Below, in pieces: positions 46,462 to 55,356 of a DNA stretch of 64,000 nucleotides. The position numbers were made by a program, and so were the translations under genes. The notes below the pieces were generated by a model. The model was not told the DNA's origin. It did not search any database and saw only the letters and a list, made by a program, of their open reading frames with translations. The stretch is from Candidatus Desulfofervidaceae bacterium (GTDB lineage: Bacteria > Desulfobacterota > Desulfofervidia > Desulfofervidales > Desulfofervidaceae), in assembly GCA_027038965.1 (NCBI GenBank), contig JALWFG010000016.1, forward strand, positions 62,001-126,000. Reading direction: 5' to 3'. The stretch's first letter is position 1. Each line of letters begins with the position of its first letter.

Positions 46462-47496
46462 ATGAGTTTTAATCTGGCTTTTTATAGCGCATTATTTGGA
46501 GTGCTTGGACTTGTGGGGATTGCCCTTATAGGACTAGGGGCACATTTGCAGTTAGTTTTTGGAGTGATAATTCCTTATGTAGCGGTTATCTTATTTTTTG
46601 TGGGGATGATTCGTCGGGTGGTTATATGGGGAAAATGTCCTGTGCCTTTTAGAATCCCAACCACTTCTGGTCAGCAGATGACCTCTTTACCCTGGGTCAA
46701 GAGAACTTTGGCCGATAAGATAGAAAGTCCTTCTAATAATTGGTGGGCTGCCCTAAGGGTGGCGACAGAAGTTTTATTTTTCAGGAGTTTATTTAGAAAT
46801 TTAAAGGTTAATCTTACCAAGGATGGTCCTAAAATTTCTTATTTTTCAAGTAAATGGTTGTGGCTTGGAGCGATTGCCTTTCATTATTCTTTTTTAGTGG
46901 TTTTATTGAGGCATTTAAGATTTTTTACTCAGCCTGTCCCTGGTTTTGTCCATTTGTTGGATCAAATAGATGGTTTTTTGGAAGTAGGTTTGCCTCAGGT
47001 TCAAATTAGTGGATTTCTCCTCTTAATAGCGGTTACTTATCTATTAATCAGAAGGATTGTTGTTCCTCAGGTTCGCTATATCTCTTTACCGGCGGATTAT
47101 TTTCCTCTTTTCTTGATTATAGGTATTGCCCTTTCTGGTATCTTGATGCGGTATTGGTTTAAAGTAGATGTGGTAGCAGTAAAGAAGTTGACTTTAAGTT
47201 TAGTTCACCTTCATCCTAAAATTCCTCAAGAAGGTATTGGCTGGATCTTTTATGTACATCTCTTTTTGGTATGTGTCTTGTTTGCTTATTTTCCATTTAG
47301 TAAGCTGGTGCACATGGCAGGTATTTTCCTTAGCCCCACCAGAAATCTACCTAACAACAGCCGGGCTGTAAGGCATATTAATCCTTGGAATCCTGTAGTA
47401 AAAGTTCACACTTATGAAGAATATGAAGAAGAATTTAGAGAAAAAATGGTAGAAGCTGGTTTACCAGTAGAAAAGCCACTAGAAGAGAAGGAGTAA
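46462..47496 (+). CDS. dsrM: DsrM, NarI-like b-type cytochrome of the DsrMKJOP complex
   Basis: A 344-residue inner-membrane protein with about five or six helices and histidines in helices (HYSFLVVLLRHLRFF; LVHLHPKIPQEGIGWIFYVHLFLVC) that can bind two b-type hemes. Like NarI/HdrE it would exchange electrons with menaquinone and pass them to DsrK. The window's upstream GTG (46453) is part of the AGGTGG ribosome site, so ATG 46462 is preferred. It is 4 bp from dsrK. Confidence 0.94.
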   Translation: MSFNLAFYSALFGVLGLVGIALIGLGAHLQLVFGVIIPYVAVILFFVGMIRRVVIWGKCPVPFRIPTTSGQQMTSLPWVKRTLADKIESPSNNWWAALRVATEVLFFRSLFRNLKVNLTKDGPKISYFSSKWLWLGAIAFHYSFLVVLLRHLRFFTQPVPGFVHLLDQIDGFLEVGLPQVQISGFLLLIAVTYLLIRRIVVPQVRYISLPADYFPLFLIIGIALSGILMRYWFKVDVVAVKKLTLSLVHLHPKIPQEGIGWIFYVHLFLVCVLFAYFPFSKLVHMAGIFLSPTRNLPNNSRAVRHINPWNPVVKVHTYEEYEEEFREKMVEAGLPVEKPLEEKE

Positions 47497-47500
47497 GAAT

Positions 47501-49147
47501 ATGGCAAAATTACCAAAACCCAAGGAGTTGGTAGAAGAAATAGATTACACTCCTCCAGAAGGGCCCTGGATGGAAACTCGGCCAGAGTTTAAGCCAGGGA
47601 CTTATGGTTATGGTGTAAAGGCAAAAAACCTTAAGGTGCTTGGTCTGCCAAATCAAAGGGATTTTTATCCAAGTGAAGAGGATTGGCAGCTTCCTGATAA
47701 TTGGAAAGAAATTTTTTTGGAAGGAATGGAAGACAGGCTGAATCGGTTCAGGAGTTTCCGTCTCTTTATGGATATTTGTGTTCGTTGTGGTGCCTGTGCT
47801 GATAAATGTCATTACTTTATTGGTGGTGGCGATCCTAAAAATATGCCTGTTTTAAGGGGAGAGCTTCTTCGTTCGATTTACAAAAGATATTTTACTACTT
47901 CAGGTAAGGTGTTTGGGAAGTTGGCTGGGGCTAGAGACCTTACCTATGATGTTTTAAAAGAAATTTGGTATTATGTATATCAATGTAGTGAATGTCGACG
48001 CTGTTCAGTCTTTTGTCCCTATGGAATTGATACCTGCGAAATTACCATGATGGGTAGAGAGTTGATGAATCTCCTTGGATGTAACCTTAACTGGATTGGG
48101 GAACCTGTAGCCAATTGTTATCGGACTGGTAATCATTTAGGAATTGAACCTCAAGGTATCACATCTATTTTCGAGTTTTTAAGAGATGAGCTGGAAGAAA
48201 TTACAGGGGTTAAAGTGGATCTTCCTTTTAATCAAAAAGGAGCTGATATTTTGGTAATTGTGCCTTCAGGGAGCTATTTTGCTGACCCTGGAACATATAC
48301 CATGTCAGGAGAATTGTTATTGTTGCATTATCTTAAAGAGAAGTATGGCCTGACATATACTTTTAGTACTTATGCCTCAGAAGGTGGTAACTTTGGTTTA
48401 TTTACCTCTAATGAGGTAGCTAAACGTCTAAATGCCAAAATGTATGCTGAGGCCAAAAGGCTAGGGGTGAAATGGATTTTGGGTGGTGAATGTGGTCACA
48501 TGTGGCGCGTCGTTCACCAATATATGGCTACCTTCAATGGTCCAGCAGATTTTCTAGAAGTGCCAAGAAACCCCATTACAGGGACGGTATTTGAGCATGC
48601 TAAGGAAACTAAGATGGTTCATATTTGTGAATTTACCGCTGACCTTATTAAACACGGAAAATTGCCATTGGATAAAAGCCGTAATGATCATTGGGTAGTC
48701 ACTTTTCACGATTCTTGTAATCCTGCTAGAGGTATGGGCTTCTTTGAAGAGCCGAGGTATGTGATTAAGAGTGTATGTAATAATTTTTATGAAATGCCAG
48801 AGAATACCATTCGTGAAAAGACCTTCTGTTGTGGTAGTGGCGCTGGTCTTGGTTCCGATGAAAACATTATTACCCGAATGAGGGGTGGGTTACCTAGGGC
48901 AAATGCTGTAAAGTATGTCCATGAAAAATATGGTGTAAATGTTCTTTGTTGTATTTGTGCCATTGACAGGGCAAGTTTTCCACCTCTTCTTGATTATTGG
49001 GTGCCTGGAGTTGACTGTTGTGGAATCCATGAATTGGTAGCAAATGCCTTGGTGTTACCGGATGAAGAAAGGGGTGTGAGAAAAAGAACAAAGGATTTAA
49101 GGGGTAATCCCCTTAAAGGATATGAGGACTTAGTGGAGGAAGAATAA
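47501..49147 (+). CDS. dsrK: DsrK, HdrD-like iron-sulfur catalytic subunit
   Basis: A 548-residue cytoplasmic-side protein with two [4Fe-4S] motifs (CVRCGACADKCHYF near residue 91, CSECRRCSVFCPYG near 160) and HdrD-like C-terminal CCG-type motifs (FHDSCNPARG; CCGSGAG, CCIC, CCGIHE) that bind a noncubane cluster. In the DsrMKJOP model it reduces the trisulfide form of DsrC made by sulfite reductase. Its stop overlaps the dsrJ start by 1 bp. Confidence 0.95.
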   Translation: MAKLPKPKELVEEIDYTPPEGPWMETRPEFKPGTYGYGVKAKNLKVLGLPNQRDFYPSEEDWQLPDNWKEIFLEGMEDRLNRFRSFRLFMDICVRCGACADKCHYFIGGGDPKNMPVLRGELLRSIYKRYFTTSGKVFGKLAGARDLTYDVLKEIWYYVYQCSECRRCSVFCPYGIDTCEITMMGRELMNLLGCNLNWIGEPVANCYRTGNHLGIEPQGITSIFEFLRDELEEITGVKVDLPFNQKGADILVIVPSGSYFADPGTYTMSGELLLLHYLKEKYGLTYTFSTYASEGGNFGLFTSNEVAKRLNAKMYAEAKRLGVKWILGGECGHMWRVVHQYMATFNGPADFLEVPRNPITGTVFEHAKETKMVHICEFTADLIKHGKLPLDKSRNDHWVVTFHDSCNPARGMGFFEEPRYVIKSVCNNFYEMPENTIREKTFCCGSGAGLGSDENIITRMRGGLPRANAVKYVHEKYGVNVLCCICAIDRASFPPLLDYWVPGVDCCGIHELVANALVLPDEERGVRKRTKDLRGNPLKGYEDLVEEE

Positions 49148-49542
49148 TGTATGATGGCGGAAAAATTATTGCAGGGTTGCTTATAGGTTTAGTATTGTTG
49201 ACTTTCCCTTTCTGGTATAATCTGGGTAAGGCCGCTAAATTGCCTGAGCCCAAATTGGCGCCGGAGGCACAAAAGGCAAAGCAGTGTGTGGAATCAAAGG
49301 AATACATGGCCGCTCACCATATGCAGATTTTAAACAAATGGCGGGACGACGTAGTGAGAAAAAGATATCGGATTTATATTGGATTAAATGGAAAAGAATT
49401 CAATATGAGTTTACAAAATGAATGCATGAAGTGTCACACAAGTAAAAAGGAATTTTGTGATCAATGTCATAATTTTGTAGATGTAAAACCCTATTGCTGG
49501 GAATGTCATCTTGAGCCCAAGGAAGCGAAGGAGGGAAAATAA
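49147..49542 (+). CDS. dsrJ: DsrJ, periplasmic triheme cytochrome c
   Basis: A 131-residue protein with an uncleaved-type N-terminal helix (IIAGLLIGLVLLTFPFWY) and three CxxCH heme sites: CMKCH, CDQCH and CWECH. DsrJ proteins have one heme with unusual His/Cys ligation; the Cys in KQCVESKEYM is a candidate. It gives the complex a periplasmic electron entry or exit. It abuts dsrO directly. Confidence 0.95.
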   Translation: MYDGGKIIAGLLIGLVLLTFPFWYNLGKAAKLPEPKLAPEAQKAKQCVESKEYMAAHHMQILNKWRDDVVRKRYRIYIGLNGKEFNMSLQNECMKCHTSKKEFCDQCHNFVDVKPYCWECHLEPKEAKEGK

Positions 49543-50328
49543 ATGGGCATGGATAGAAGAAGATTTATCAAAATAGCTGGCGTGTCCATTATGGGATTGA
49601 GTTTAAAGCCAGCAGTGGATCTAGTAGATAAACTAGATGCCTCTGAAGTTAGAGTGTTGCATAATCCAAAGGCCCTAAAAGGGAAAAGATGGGCTATGAT
49701 TGTGGATACAAGGAAGTGTGCCCAGTGTAAGAGGTGTACTGCTATTGAGGCCTGCCATCATTTTCACAATGTGCCCCAAATCCCTGATCCTAAAAGGGAA
49801 ATTAAATGGATTTGGGAAGATTCCTTTGAACATGCCTTTCCAGAGTTGGCAACAAGGGGAGAGGAACAACTTTCTGAAAATATTAAGAAACGTCCTTTTA
49901 TTCTTATGTGTAATCATTGCGAACACCCTCCGTGTGTCCGAGTGTGTCCTACCCAGGCTACGTTTCAACGTGAGGATGGGATTGTAATGATGGATATGCA
50001 CCGCTGTATTGGATGTCGTTTTTGTATGGCAGCCTGTCCTTATGGATCTAGGAGTTTTAACTGGATGGATCCGCGGCCATATATTAAAAAGGAGAACCCT
50101 GAATATCCCACGAGGACAAAAGGTGTGGTGGAAAAGTGTGACTTTTGTGCCGAGAGAATCGACCAAGGATTATTGCCTATTTGTGTAGAGGCCTGTAAGT
50201 CAAAGGCCTTAATTTTTGGCGATTTGGGAGACCCAAATTCAGAAGTTAATAGGATTTTAAAAGAACATTTTACTTTAAGACGTAAAGCAGAGTTGGGCAC
50301 CGGCCCACAAGTTTACTATATAATTTAA
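49543..50328 (+). CDS. dsrO: DsrO, Tat-exported ferredoxin subunit
   Basis: A 261-residue periplasmic iron-sulfur protein. The twin-arginine signal is MDRRRFIKIAGVSIMGLSLKP. Four Cys groups follow: CAQCKRCTAIEACHHF, CNHCEHPPCVRVCP, CIGCRFCMAACPYG and CDFCAERIDQGLLPICVEAC, like the beta subunits of DMSO-reductase-type complexes. It links DsrJ to DsrP. The Tat signal ties it to the tatBC genes at 31-32 kb. Confidence 0.95.
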   Translation: MGMDRRRFIKIAGVSIMGLSLKPAVDLVDKLDASEVRVLHNPKALKGKRWAMIVDTRKCAQCKRCTAIEACHHFHNVPQIPDPKREIKWIWEDSFEHAFPELATRGEEQLSENIKKRPFILMCNHCEHPPCVRVCPTQATFQREDGIVMMDMHRCIGCRFCMAACPYGSRSFNWMDPRPYIKKENPEYPTRTKGVVEKCDFCAERIDQGLLPICVEACKSKALIFGDLGDPNSEVNRILKEHFTLRRKAELGTGPQVYYII

Positions 50329-50354
50329 AAATTTTTTCTTAGGATGAGGTGGCT

Positions 50355-51512
50355 ATGTTTGAGAAGGCATTTGTTGGAGGCAAAAGATACTGGGGTTTGG
50401 TCCTATTTTGGTCAGTATTTGTAGTAATAGGTTTCCTTTTCTATCTTTGGCAGCTCAAGGTCGGTCTGAAATTGACCGGCATGAGTCGGGATGTCTCATG
50501 GGGTTTTTATATCGCCAATTTTACCTTTCTTGTTGGAGTAGCTGCTGGAGGTGTTATGGTAGCCTTGCCGTGCTACTTGCACAATTATAAAAAATTTGCT
50601 CGGATTACTGTATTGGGTGAATTTCTAGCCGTAGCGGCTGTGATTATGTGTTTGTCTTTTATTTTAGTAGATTTAGGTCGCCCAATGCGGGTTTTGAATG
50701 TCTTACTTCATCCTACTCCTCATTCGGTCATGTTTTGGGATATGGTGGTCTTGAATGTTTATTTAATAATTAATATTTTAATTGGTTGGAAGGCCCTTGA
50801 TTGTGAAAGAAATGAAATTGCACCTCCAAAGTGGGTGAAATTTCTGGCATATTTTTCCATCGTGTGGGCACCATGTATCCATATCGTAACTGCCTTTTTA
50901 TATTCAGGCTTACCTGGTAGGGAATTCTGGCTGACGCCTCTTATGGCACCAAAATTCCTAGCGGGTGCCTTTGCTACAGGACCTGCCTATTTAATTCTAT
51001 TCTGCCTCATTATTAGGAAATATACTAAGTTTGACCCTGGCAAAGAGGCCATTCAAACCTTGGCTAAGATTGTGGCCTATTGCACAATTATTACCTTTTG
51101 TTTCTTCCTTTTTGAGGTCTTTACGGCGGTATATAGCAACATCCCCGGCCATTTAAATCATTTAAAATATCTTTTCTTTGGACTTGAGGGCCACGCCAAA
51201 TTGGTGCCCTGGATGTGGGCCTTTTTCTTCAGTCTCTTTATTGCAATTGTTTTACTGGTTATTCCTAGCCTGCGTCGGGATGAGGGGGTATTGGCCATTG
51301 CTTGTCTGCTTGTAATTTTTGGCTGTTGGATTGATAAAGGTTTAGGTTTAATTTGTGGAGGTTTTATTCCTAACGCCTTTGATAAAGTTACTGAATATTG
51401 GCCTACCTTTCCTGAATTTATGATTAGTCTCGGCGTTTGGGCCTTGGGATTTTTGATCCTTACTATCCTTTATAAAGTGGCCCTTTCGGTCAAAGAGCAA
51501 ATAGGTGAGTGA
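50355..51512 (+). CDS. dsrP: DsrP, NrfD-like integral membrane subunit
   Basis: A 385-residue quinone-interacting membrane protein with about ten helices of the NrfD/PsrC family (GLVLFWSVFVVIGFLFYLW, SWGFYIANFTFLVGVAAGG, LGEFLAVAAVIMCLSFILVDLGRP, and GVWALGFLILTILYKV at the end). No hemes are expected in this family. I prefer ATG 50355, which follows GAGGTGG, over the GTG two codons earlier. It is the last gene of the dsr operon; a terminator follows. Confidence 0.95.
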   Translation: MFEKAFVGGKRYWGLVLFWSVFVVIGFLFYLWQLKVGLKLTGMSRDVSWGFYIANFTFLVGVAAGGVMVALPCYLHNYKKFARITVLGEFLAVAAVIMCLSFILVDLGRPMRVLNVLLHPTPHSVMFWDMVVLNVYLIINILIGWKALDCERNEIAPPKWVKFLAYFSIVWAPCIHIVTAFLYSGLPGREFWLTPLMAPKFLAGAFATGPAYLILFCLIIRKYTKFDPGKEAIQTLAKIVAYCTIITFCFFLFEVFTAVYSNIPGHLNHLKYLFFGLEGHAKLVPWMWAFFFSLFIAIVLLVIPSLRRDEGVLAIACLLVIFGCWIDKGLGLICGGFIPNAFDKVTEYWPTFPEFMISLGVWALGFLILTILYKVALSVKEQIGE

Positions 51513-51546
51513 AGAAATTTGCTTAAATAAAGAAGGACGAAATTAA

Positions 51547-51583
51547 ACGGTCTGCTTTTTTAAAGCAGGCCGTTTTTGTTTTT
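51547..51583 (+). terminator. Rho-independent terminator of the dsr operon
   Basis: A 12-bp stem (51547-51558 with 51562-51573, one G-T pair) with a 3-nt T loop is followed by TTTTGTTTTT. It separates dsrP from the formate dehydrogenase genes. Confidence 0.95.
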
Positions 51584-51855
51584 AGAGTATTAGCCTCATA
51601 ATCCTATAATTCATCAAGCCTTAGGTGTCTTAATACTAAGGTTTTAAGCCACAATTCCAATATGGTTTTATCCTATTTTCTTGCGCCTTTCGCCCTTCGC
51701 CTCTTATGCCCAAAGTTTTTGCCCTTTACCATTGGTTGTTTTGACCCCTTATGACTGTCCTGAAAACTCTGACGGAATTTTAATAACATTGTTAAAGAGA
51801 GATGAATAGAATAAAATAAAAGGATGAAAAGTGAAGATTAGAGGACAAAAAAATA

Positions 51856-51884
51856 TTGACTTTTTTCTTTGATTTTACTAGACT
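51856..51884 (+). promoter_or_regulatory. Candidate promoter of fdhAB
   Basis: TTGACT (51856-51861, 5/6), 17-bp spacer, TAGACT (51879-51884, 4/6). It would give a leader of nearly 400 nt containing the inverted repeat. Confidence 0.6.
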
Positions 51885-51927
51885 AAATAAAAAGCTTTTA
51901 ATTAAAGTTGTCTTTTTATTACGATGT

Positions 51928-51965
51928 ATACGACAAAAGTGTTTAAAAAGCAAGTTTTGTCGTAT
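51928..51965. promoter_or_regulatory. 11-bp perfect inverted repeat, possible operator or RNA hairpin
   Basis: The arms ATACGACAAAA (51928-51938) and TTTTGTCGTAT (51955-51965) are separated by 16 bp. The centre-to-centre arm distance is 27 bp, close to 2.5 turns. It lies about 45 bp downstream of the candidate promoter, where a bound repressor could act. No matching known operator comes to mind. Confidence 0.65.
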
Positions 51966-52175
51966 TGCAAATTTGGCTTAAAGACAATAATGGGGTAAAG
52001 TGGTATCTGGGCAAAGATGAGAGAAATGTGTTGAATAGTTAATGATGGACGATGGGAAACGAGGTGGATAGGCTCGAATGGCTAATCTTTGGCGTCTGTT
52101 TATGTTTGGCCTTGAAATTATTTTTCTCACTTCTAATTGCCATTTAATTAAGGTGAAGAATTATCCATAGTAGGT

Positions 52176-52209
52176 AGGAGGTGATGTGTGGGAAGTGGAT
52201 TTAAATTAA
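52176..52209 (+). other. Possible seven-codon leader frame with strong ribosome site
   Basis: AGGAGG (52176-52181) precedes a GTG at 52186 that opens MWEVDLN and stops at TAA 52207-52209. The same motif pattern (AGG/AAGG then TGATGTG) is repeated just before fdhA. It may be a leader peptide or only a duplicated translation start. Confidence 0.25.
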
Positions 52210-52277
52210 AGCTAAGGAAAGGTTTAGTAAAGGAAGGTTCAATCTTTTGAAAAATTAGAAAGGAAGGTGATGTGGAA

Positions 52278-55200
52278 ATGAAATTGACAAGAAGGGATTT
52301 CATTAGAATTACAGGTGTGGCAACCGCTAGTGTTGCCTTAGGTAATTTGGGTTTCAGTCTTAAACCCGCCTATGCCCATGCCCAAGTTTTGAAAATTAGG
52401 ATGGCTAAAGAAACAACGACGATTTGTCCTTATTGTGCAGTAGGTTGTGGCATTATCTGTCATACAGATTTGGTTACAGGGAAGGTAATTAATACGGAGG
52501 GTGATCCGGACCATCCTATTAATGAGGGAGCTTTATGCGCCAAAGGTGCTAGTCTTTATCAAATGATAAATAATCCTAAACGGATGACAAAACCTCTCTA
52601 CCGAAGGCCATATAGTGACAAATGGGAAGAGGTAACTTGGGAATGGGCCTTAGAGCAAATTGCCAAGAGAGTGAAAGAGACTAGAGACAAATATTTTATT
52701 CACAAAAACAGCAAGGGTCAGATAGTAAATAGGGTTGAAGCCATTGCCCATATAGGCAGTGCCGCCATGGATAACGAAGAATGCTGGCTAATTCAGGCCA
52801 TGATGAGGGCCCTGGGGCTCGTGTATATCGAGCACCAGGCACGTATCTGACACAGCGCTACGGTAGCGGCTCTGGCAGAGTCGTTCGGACGTGGAGCAAT
52901 GACCAATCATTGGATTGACATCAAAAACTCAGATGTCATCCTTATCATGGGTAGCAATGCGGCTGAGAATCATCCTATTTCTTTCAAATGGGTCACAAGG
53001 GCCAAAGAAAAGGGCGCAACCCTTATTCATGTAGATCCTCGCTTCACCAGAACTTCGGCGAAGGCAGATATCTATGCCCCTATCCGTTCCGGAACGGACA
53101 TCGCCTTTTTAGGCGGTTTAATTAATTACATCCTCCAAAATCGCCTTTACTTCAAGGAATATGTGGCTGAATATACCAATGCCTCCTTTATTGTAAATAA
53201 AAAATTTGGTTTCAAAGACGGATTGTTTTCAGGATATGATCCTGAGACAAGAAGCTACGACAAGTCATACTGGGCCTTTGAACTGGATAGACACGGTGTT
53301 CCTAAAAGGGATAAAAGCCTTAAACATCCTCGTTGCGTCTTCCAGCTTCTAAAGAAGCATTATTCTCGTTATACCTTGGATAAGGTCTCGGCTGTAACAG
53401 GAACACCTAAAGACAAACTGAAAGAAATTTATAAGATATATGCCTCTACTGGGAAAAAGGATCATTCTGGCACTATTATGTATGCCATGGGTTGGACCCA
53501 GCATACCGTAGGTGTTCAAAACATTCGGGCGATGTGTATTATTCAGTTACTTTTGGGTAATATTGGTGTCTCAGGTGGTGGTGTGAACGCCCTGCGTGGT
53601 GAATCCAATGTTCAAGGATCCACGGATCACTGCATCTTGTTCCATATCTGGCCTGGTTACCTGAAGACCCCAAGGGCATCTTTAAAGACATTGGCAGAAT
53701 ACAATAAAAAATTTACGCCCAAATCTCCTGATCCCATGAGCGCCAACTGGTGGCAGAATTATCCTAAATATTCAGTCAGTTTTCTGAAAGCCATGTTTGG
53801 GGATAAGGCGACTAAGGAAAATGACTTTGGTTACAATTGGATGCCTAAACTTGATGATGGTAAGAGTTATGCTTGGCTGGTGCTTTTTGATGAAATGTAT
53901 AAGGGCAAGTTTAAGGGGTTTTTCGCCTGGGGGCAAAATCCTTGCTGTAGTGGTGCCAATGCCAATAAGAATAGGGAAGCGTTGGCCAAACTGGATTGGC
54001 TGGTGAATGTGAATATATTTGATAATGAAACTGGGTCTTTCTGGAAGGGCCCAGGTATGGACCCCAGAAGGATAAAGACCGAGGTTTTCTTCTTACCCTG
54101 TGCCGTTTCGGCGGAAAAAGAAGGAAGTATTACCAATAGTGGTCGTTGGATGCAATGGCGTTACCAGGCGGCCAAACCGCCTTGCGGTGTAAAGGGAGAT
54201 GGCGAGATTATGGTAGAGCTTATGAACAAGATTCGGGAGCTCTATCGTAAAGAAGGAGGGGTATTTCCTGAGCCAATTCTAAACTTAAACTGGCCTAGAG
54301 AATATGATCCTCACTGGGTGGCTAAATTAATTAATGGCTATTTCACGAGAGATGTAACTATTAAAGGTAAACATTTCAGGAAGGGTGAGCAGGTGCCGAG
54401 TTTTGCTTATCTTCAAGATGATGGCTCTACTTGTTCCGGTAACTGGCTATATTGCGGTAGTTATACCGAACAAGGCAATATGGCAGCCAGAAGAGATAAA
54501 TCTCAAACAGAGATGCAGGCCAAGATTGGTCTCTTTCCAAACTGGGCTTGGTGTTGGCCTGTAAATAGAAGGATCCTCTACAATAGGGCTTCAGTGGATA
54601 AATATGGCCGTCCTTGGGCACCTCAAAAGCCCGTTATTCGTTGGAATGGCAAAAAATGGGTAGGTGATGTGCCTGATGGTGGCTGGCCACCTCTTTCTTA
54701 CGGGAAGAAATCTCGCTACCCATTTATTATGAGGAAATGGGGGGCAGGACAAATATTTGGTCCTGGTCGAGCTGATGGCCCATTCCCAGAGCACTATGAA
54801 CCGCTGGAGTGTCCTGTAGAGCGGAATCTATTTAGCTCTCAACGGATTAATCCTACCGTCAAGCTCTTTCATACAGATGCAGATAAATTCAGAAGTTGTG
54901 ATCCAAGGTATCCTTTTGTATGTTCTACTTATCGCGTTACCGAACACTGGCAGACAGGTGTCCTGACCAGATGGTTGCCTTGGTTACTTGAAGCTCAGCC
55001 TCAGCTTTTTGTGGAAATGAGCGAAGAGTTGGCCAGGTTGAAAGGAATTAAAAACGGAGAAAGGGTGGTCGTGGAATCTCCAAGGGGTAAGCTAATTGCG
55101 GTAGCCATTGTTACTAAGAGACTGAAACCATTTAAGATTTTGGGTAAAACCGTTCATGAAGTGGGGTTACCATGGTGTTATGGATGGAGATGGCCAAAGG

Positions 55201-55301
55201 ATGGTGGCGATAGCGCCAATGTCCTTACACCTTCTGTAGGTGATCCGAATACATTAATTCCCGAAACCAAGGCCTTTATGGTGAACATTAGAAAGTTATA
55301 G
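52278..55301 (+). CDS. fdhA: Selenocysteine formate dehydrogenase alpha subunit, periplasmic (UGA read through)
   Basis: A molybdo/tungsto-bis-MGD enzyme of about 1007 residues that oxidises formate to CO2. The twin-arginine signal is TRRDFIRITG. The N-terminal [4Fe-4S] motif is CPYCAVGCGIICH with ALCAKG. At codon 191 (52848-52850) an in-frame TGA stands where the family has selenocysteine: EHQARI-Sec-HSATVAALAESFGRGAMTNHW. The frame then stays open to 55301, with the C-terminal MGD domain (VFVCSTYRVTEHWQTG and WCYGWRWPK). A hairpin follows the TGA. ATG 52278 lies 7 bp after AGGTGA; GTG 52272 is an alternative. Size and Sec position match the FdhA of Desulfovibrio. Automated calling would split it in two. 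selABC genes are not in the window. Confidence 0.96.
52811..52839 (+). other. Stem-loop just upstream of the selenocysteine codon
   Basis: CCTGG-G-GCTCG pairs with CGAGC-A-CCAGG around a 7-nt loop, giving ten base pairs with one G-A mismatch, ending 8 nt before the UGA. It is not part of the usual bacterial SECIS. Confidence 0.5.
52848..52885 (+). promoter_or_regulatory. Bacterial SECIS element of fdhA
   Basis: After UGA come a small hairpin (CGCTA/TAGCG, 52855-52867) and a second stem GGCTCT/AGAGTC with apical loop GGC at 52874-52876. The loop starts 23 nt after the UGA and opens with G, both within the range of SelB-binding bacterial SECIS elements. The stretch is far richer in G+C than nearby coding sequence, as expected for a structured codon-constrained RNA. 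Confidence 0.85.
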
Positions 55302-55308
55302 CTTGTGA

Positions 55309-55332
55309 GGGCAGGGGATACATCCCCTGCCC
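55309..55332 (+). other. Intercistronic hairpin between fdhA and fdhB
   Basis: The 9-bp stem GGGCAGGGG/CCCCTGCCC with a 6-nt loop lies in the 55-bp gap. No T-run follows; instead the AAGGAGG site of fdhB comes next. It may stabilise the fdhA mRNA end or tune the subunit ratio. Confidence 0.65.
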
Positions 55333-55356
55333 AACAAAAAAAGGAGGTCAATATAA

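Larger units (their letters stand above)
51584..52277. other. Long regulatory region upstream of fdhAB
   Basis: Nearly 700 bp with no gene of normal size. It holds a promoter-like pair, an 11-bp inverted repeat, one DnaA-box-like TTATCCATA (about 52160) and a seven-codon leader-like frame. It is the longest noncoding stretch in the window and fits a highly regulated formate dehydrogenase. Confidence 0.6.

Noticed and set aside
52150-52170. DnaA box near 52160 (TTATCCATA)
   Set aside because: A single one-mismatch site without others nearby is expected by chance.
52272-55301. Two separate genes, 52272-52850 and 52899-55301
   Set aside because: They are one fdhA gene with an in-frame selenocysteine TGA; the residues between them are conserved family sequence.
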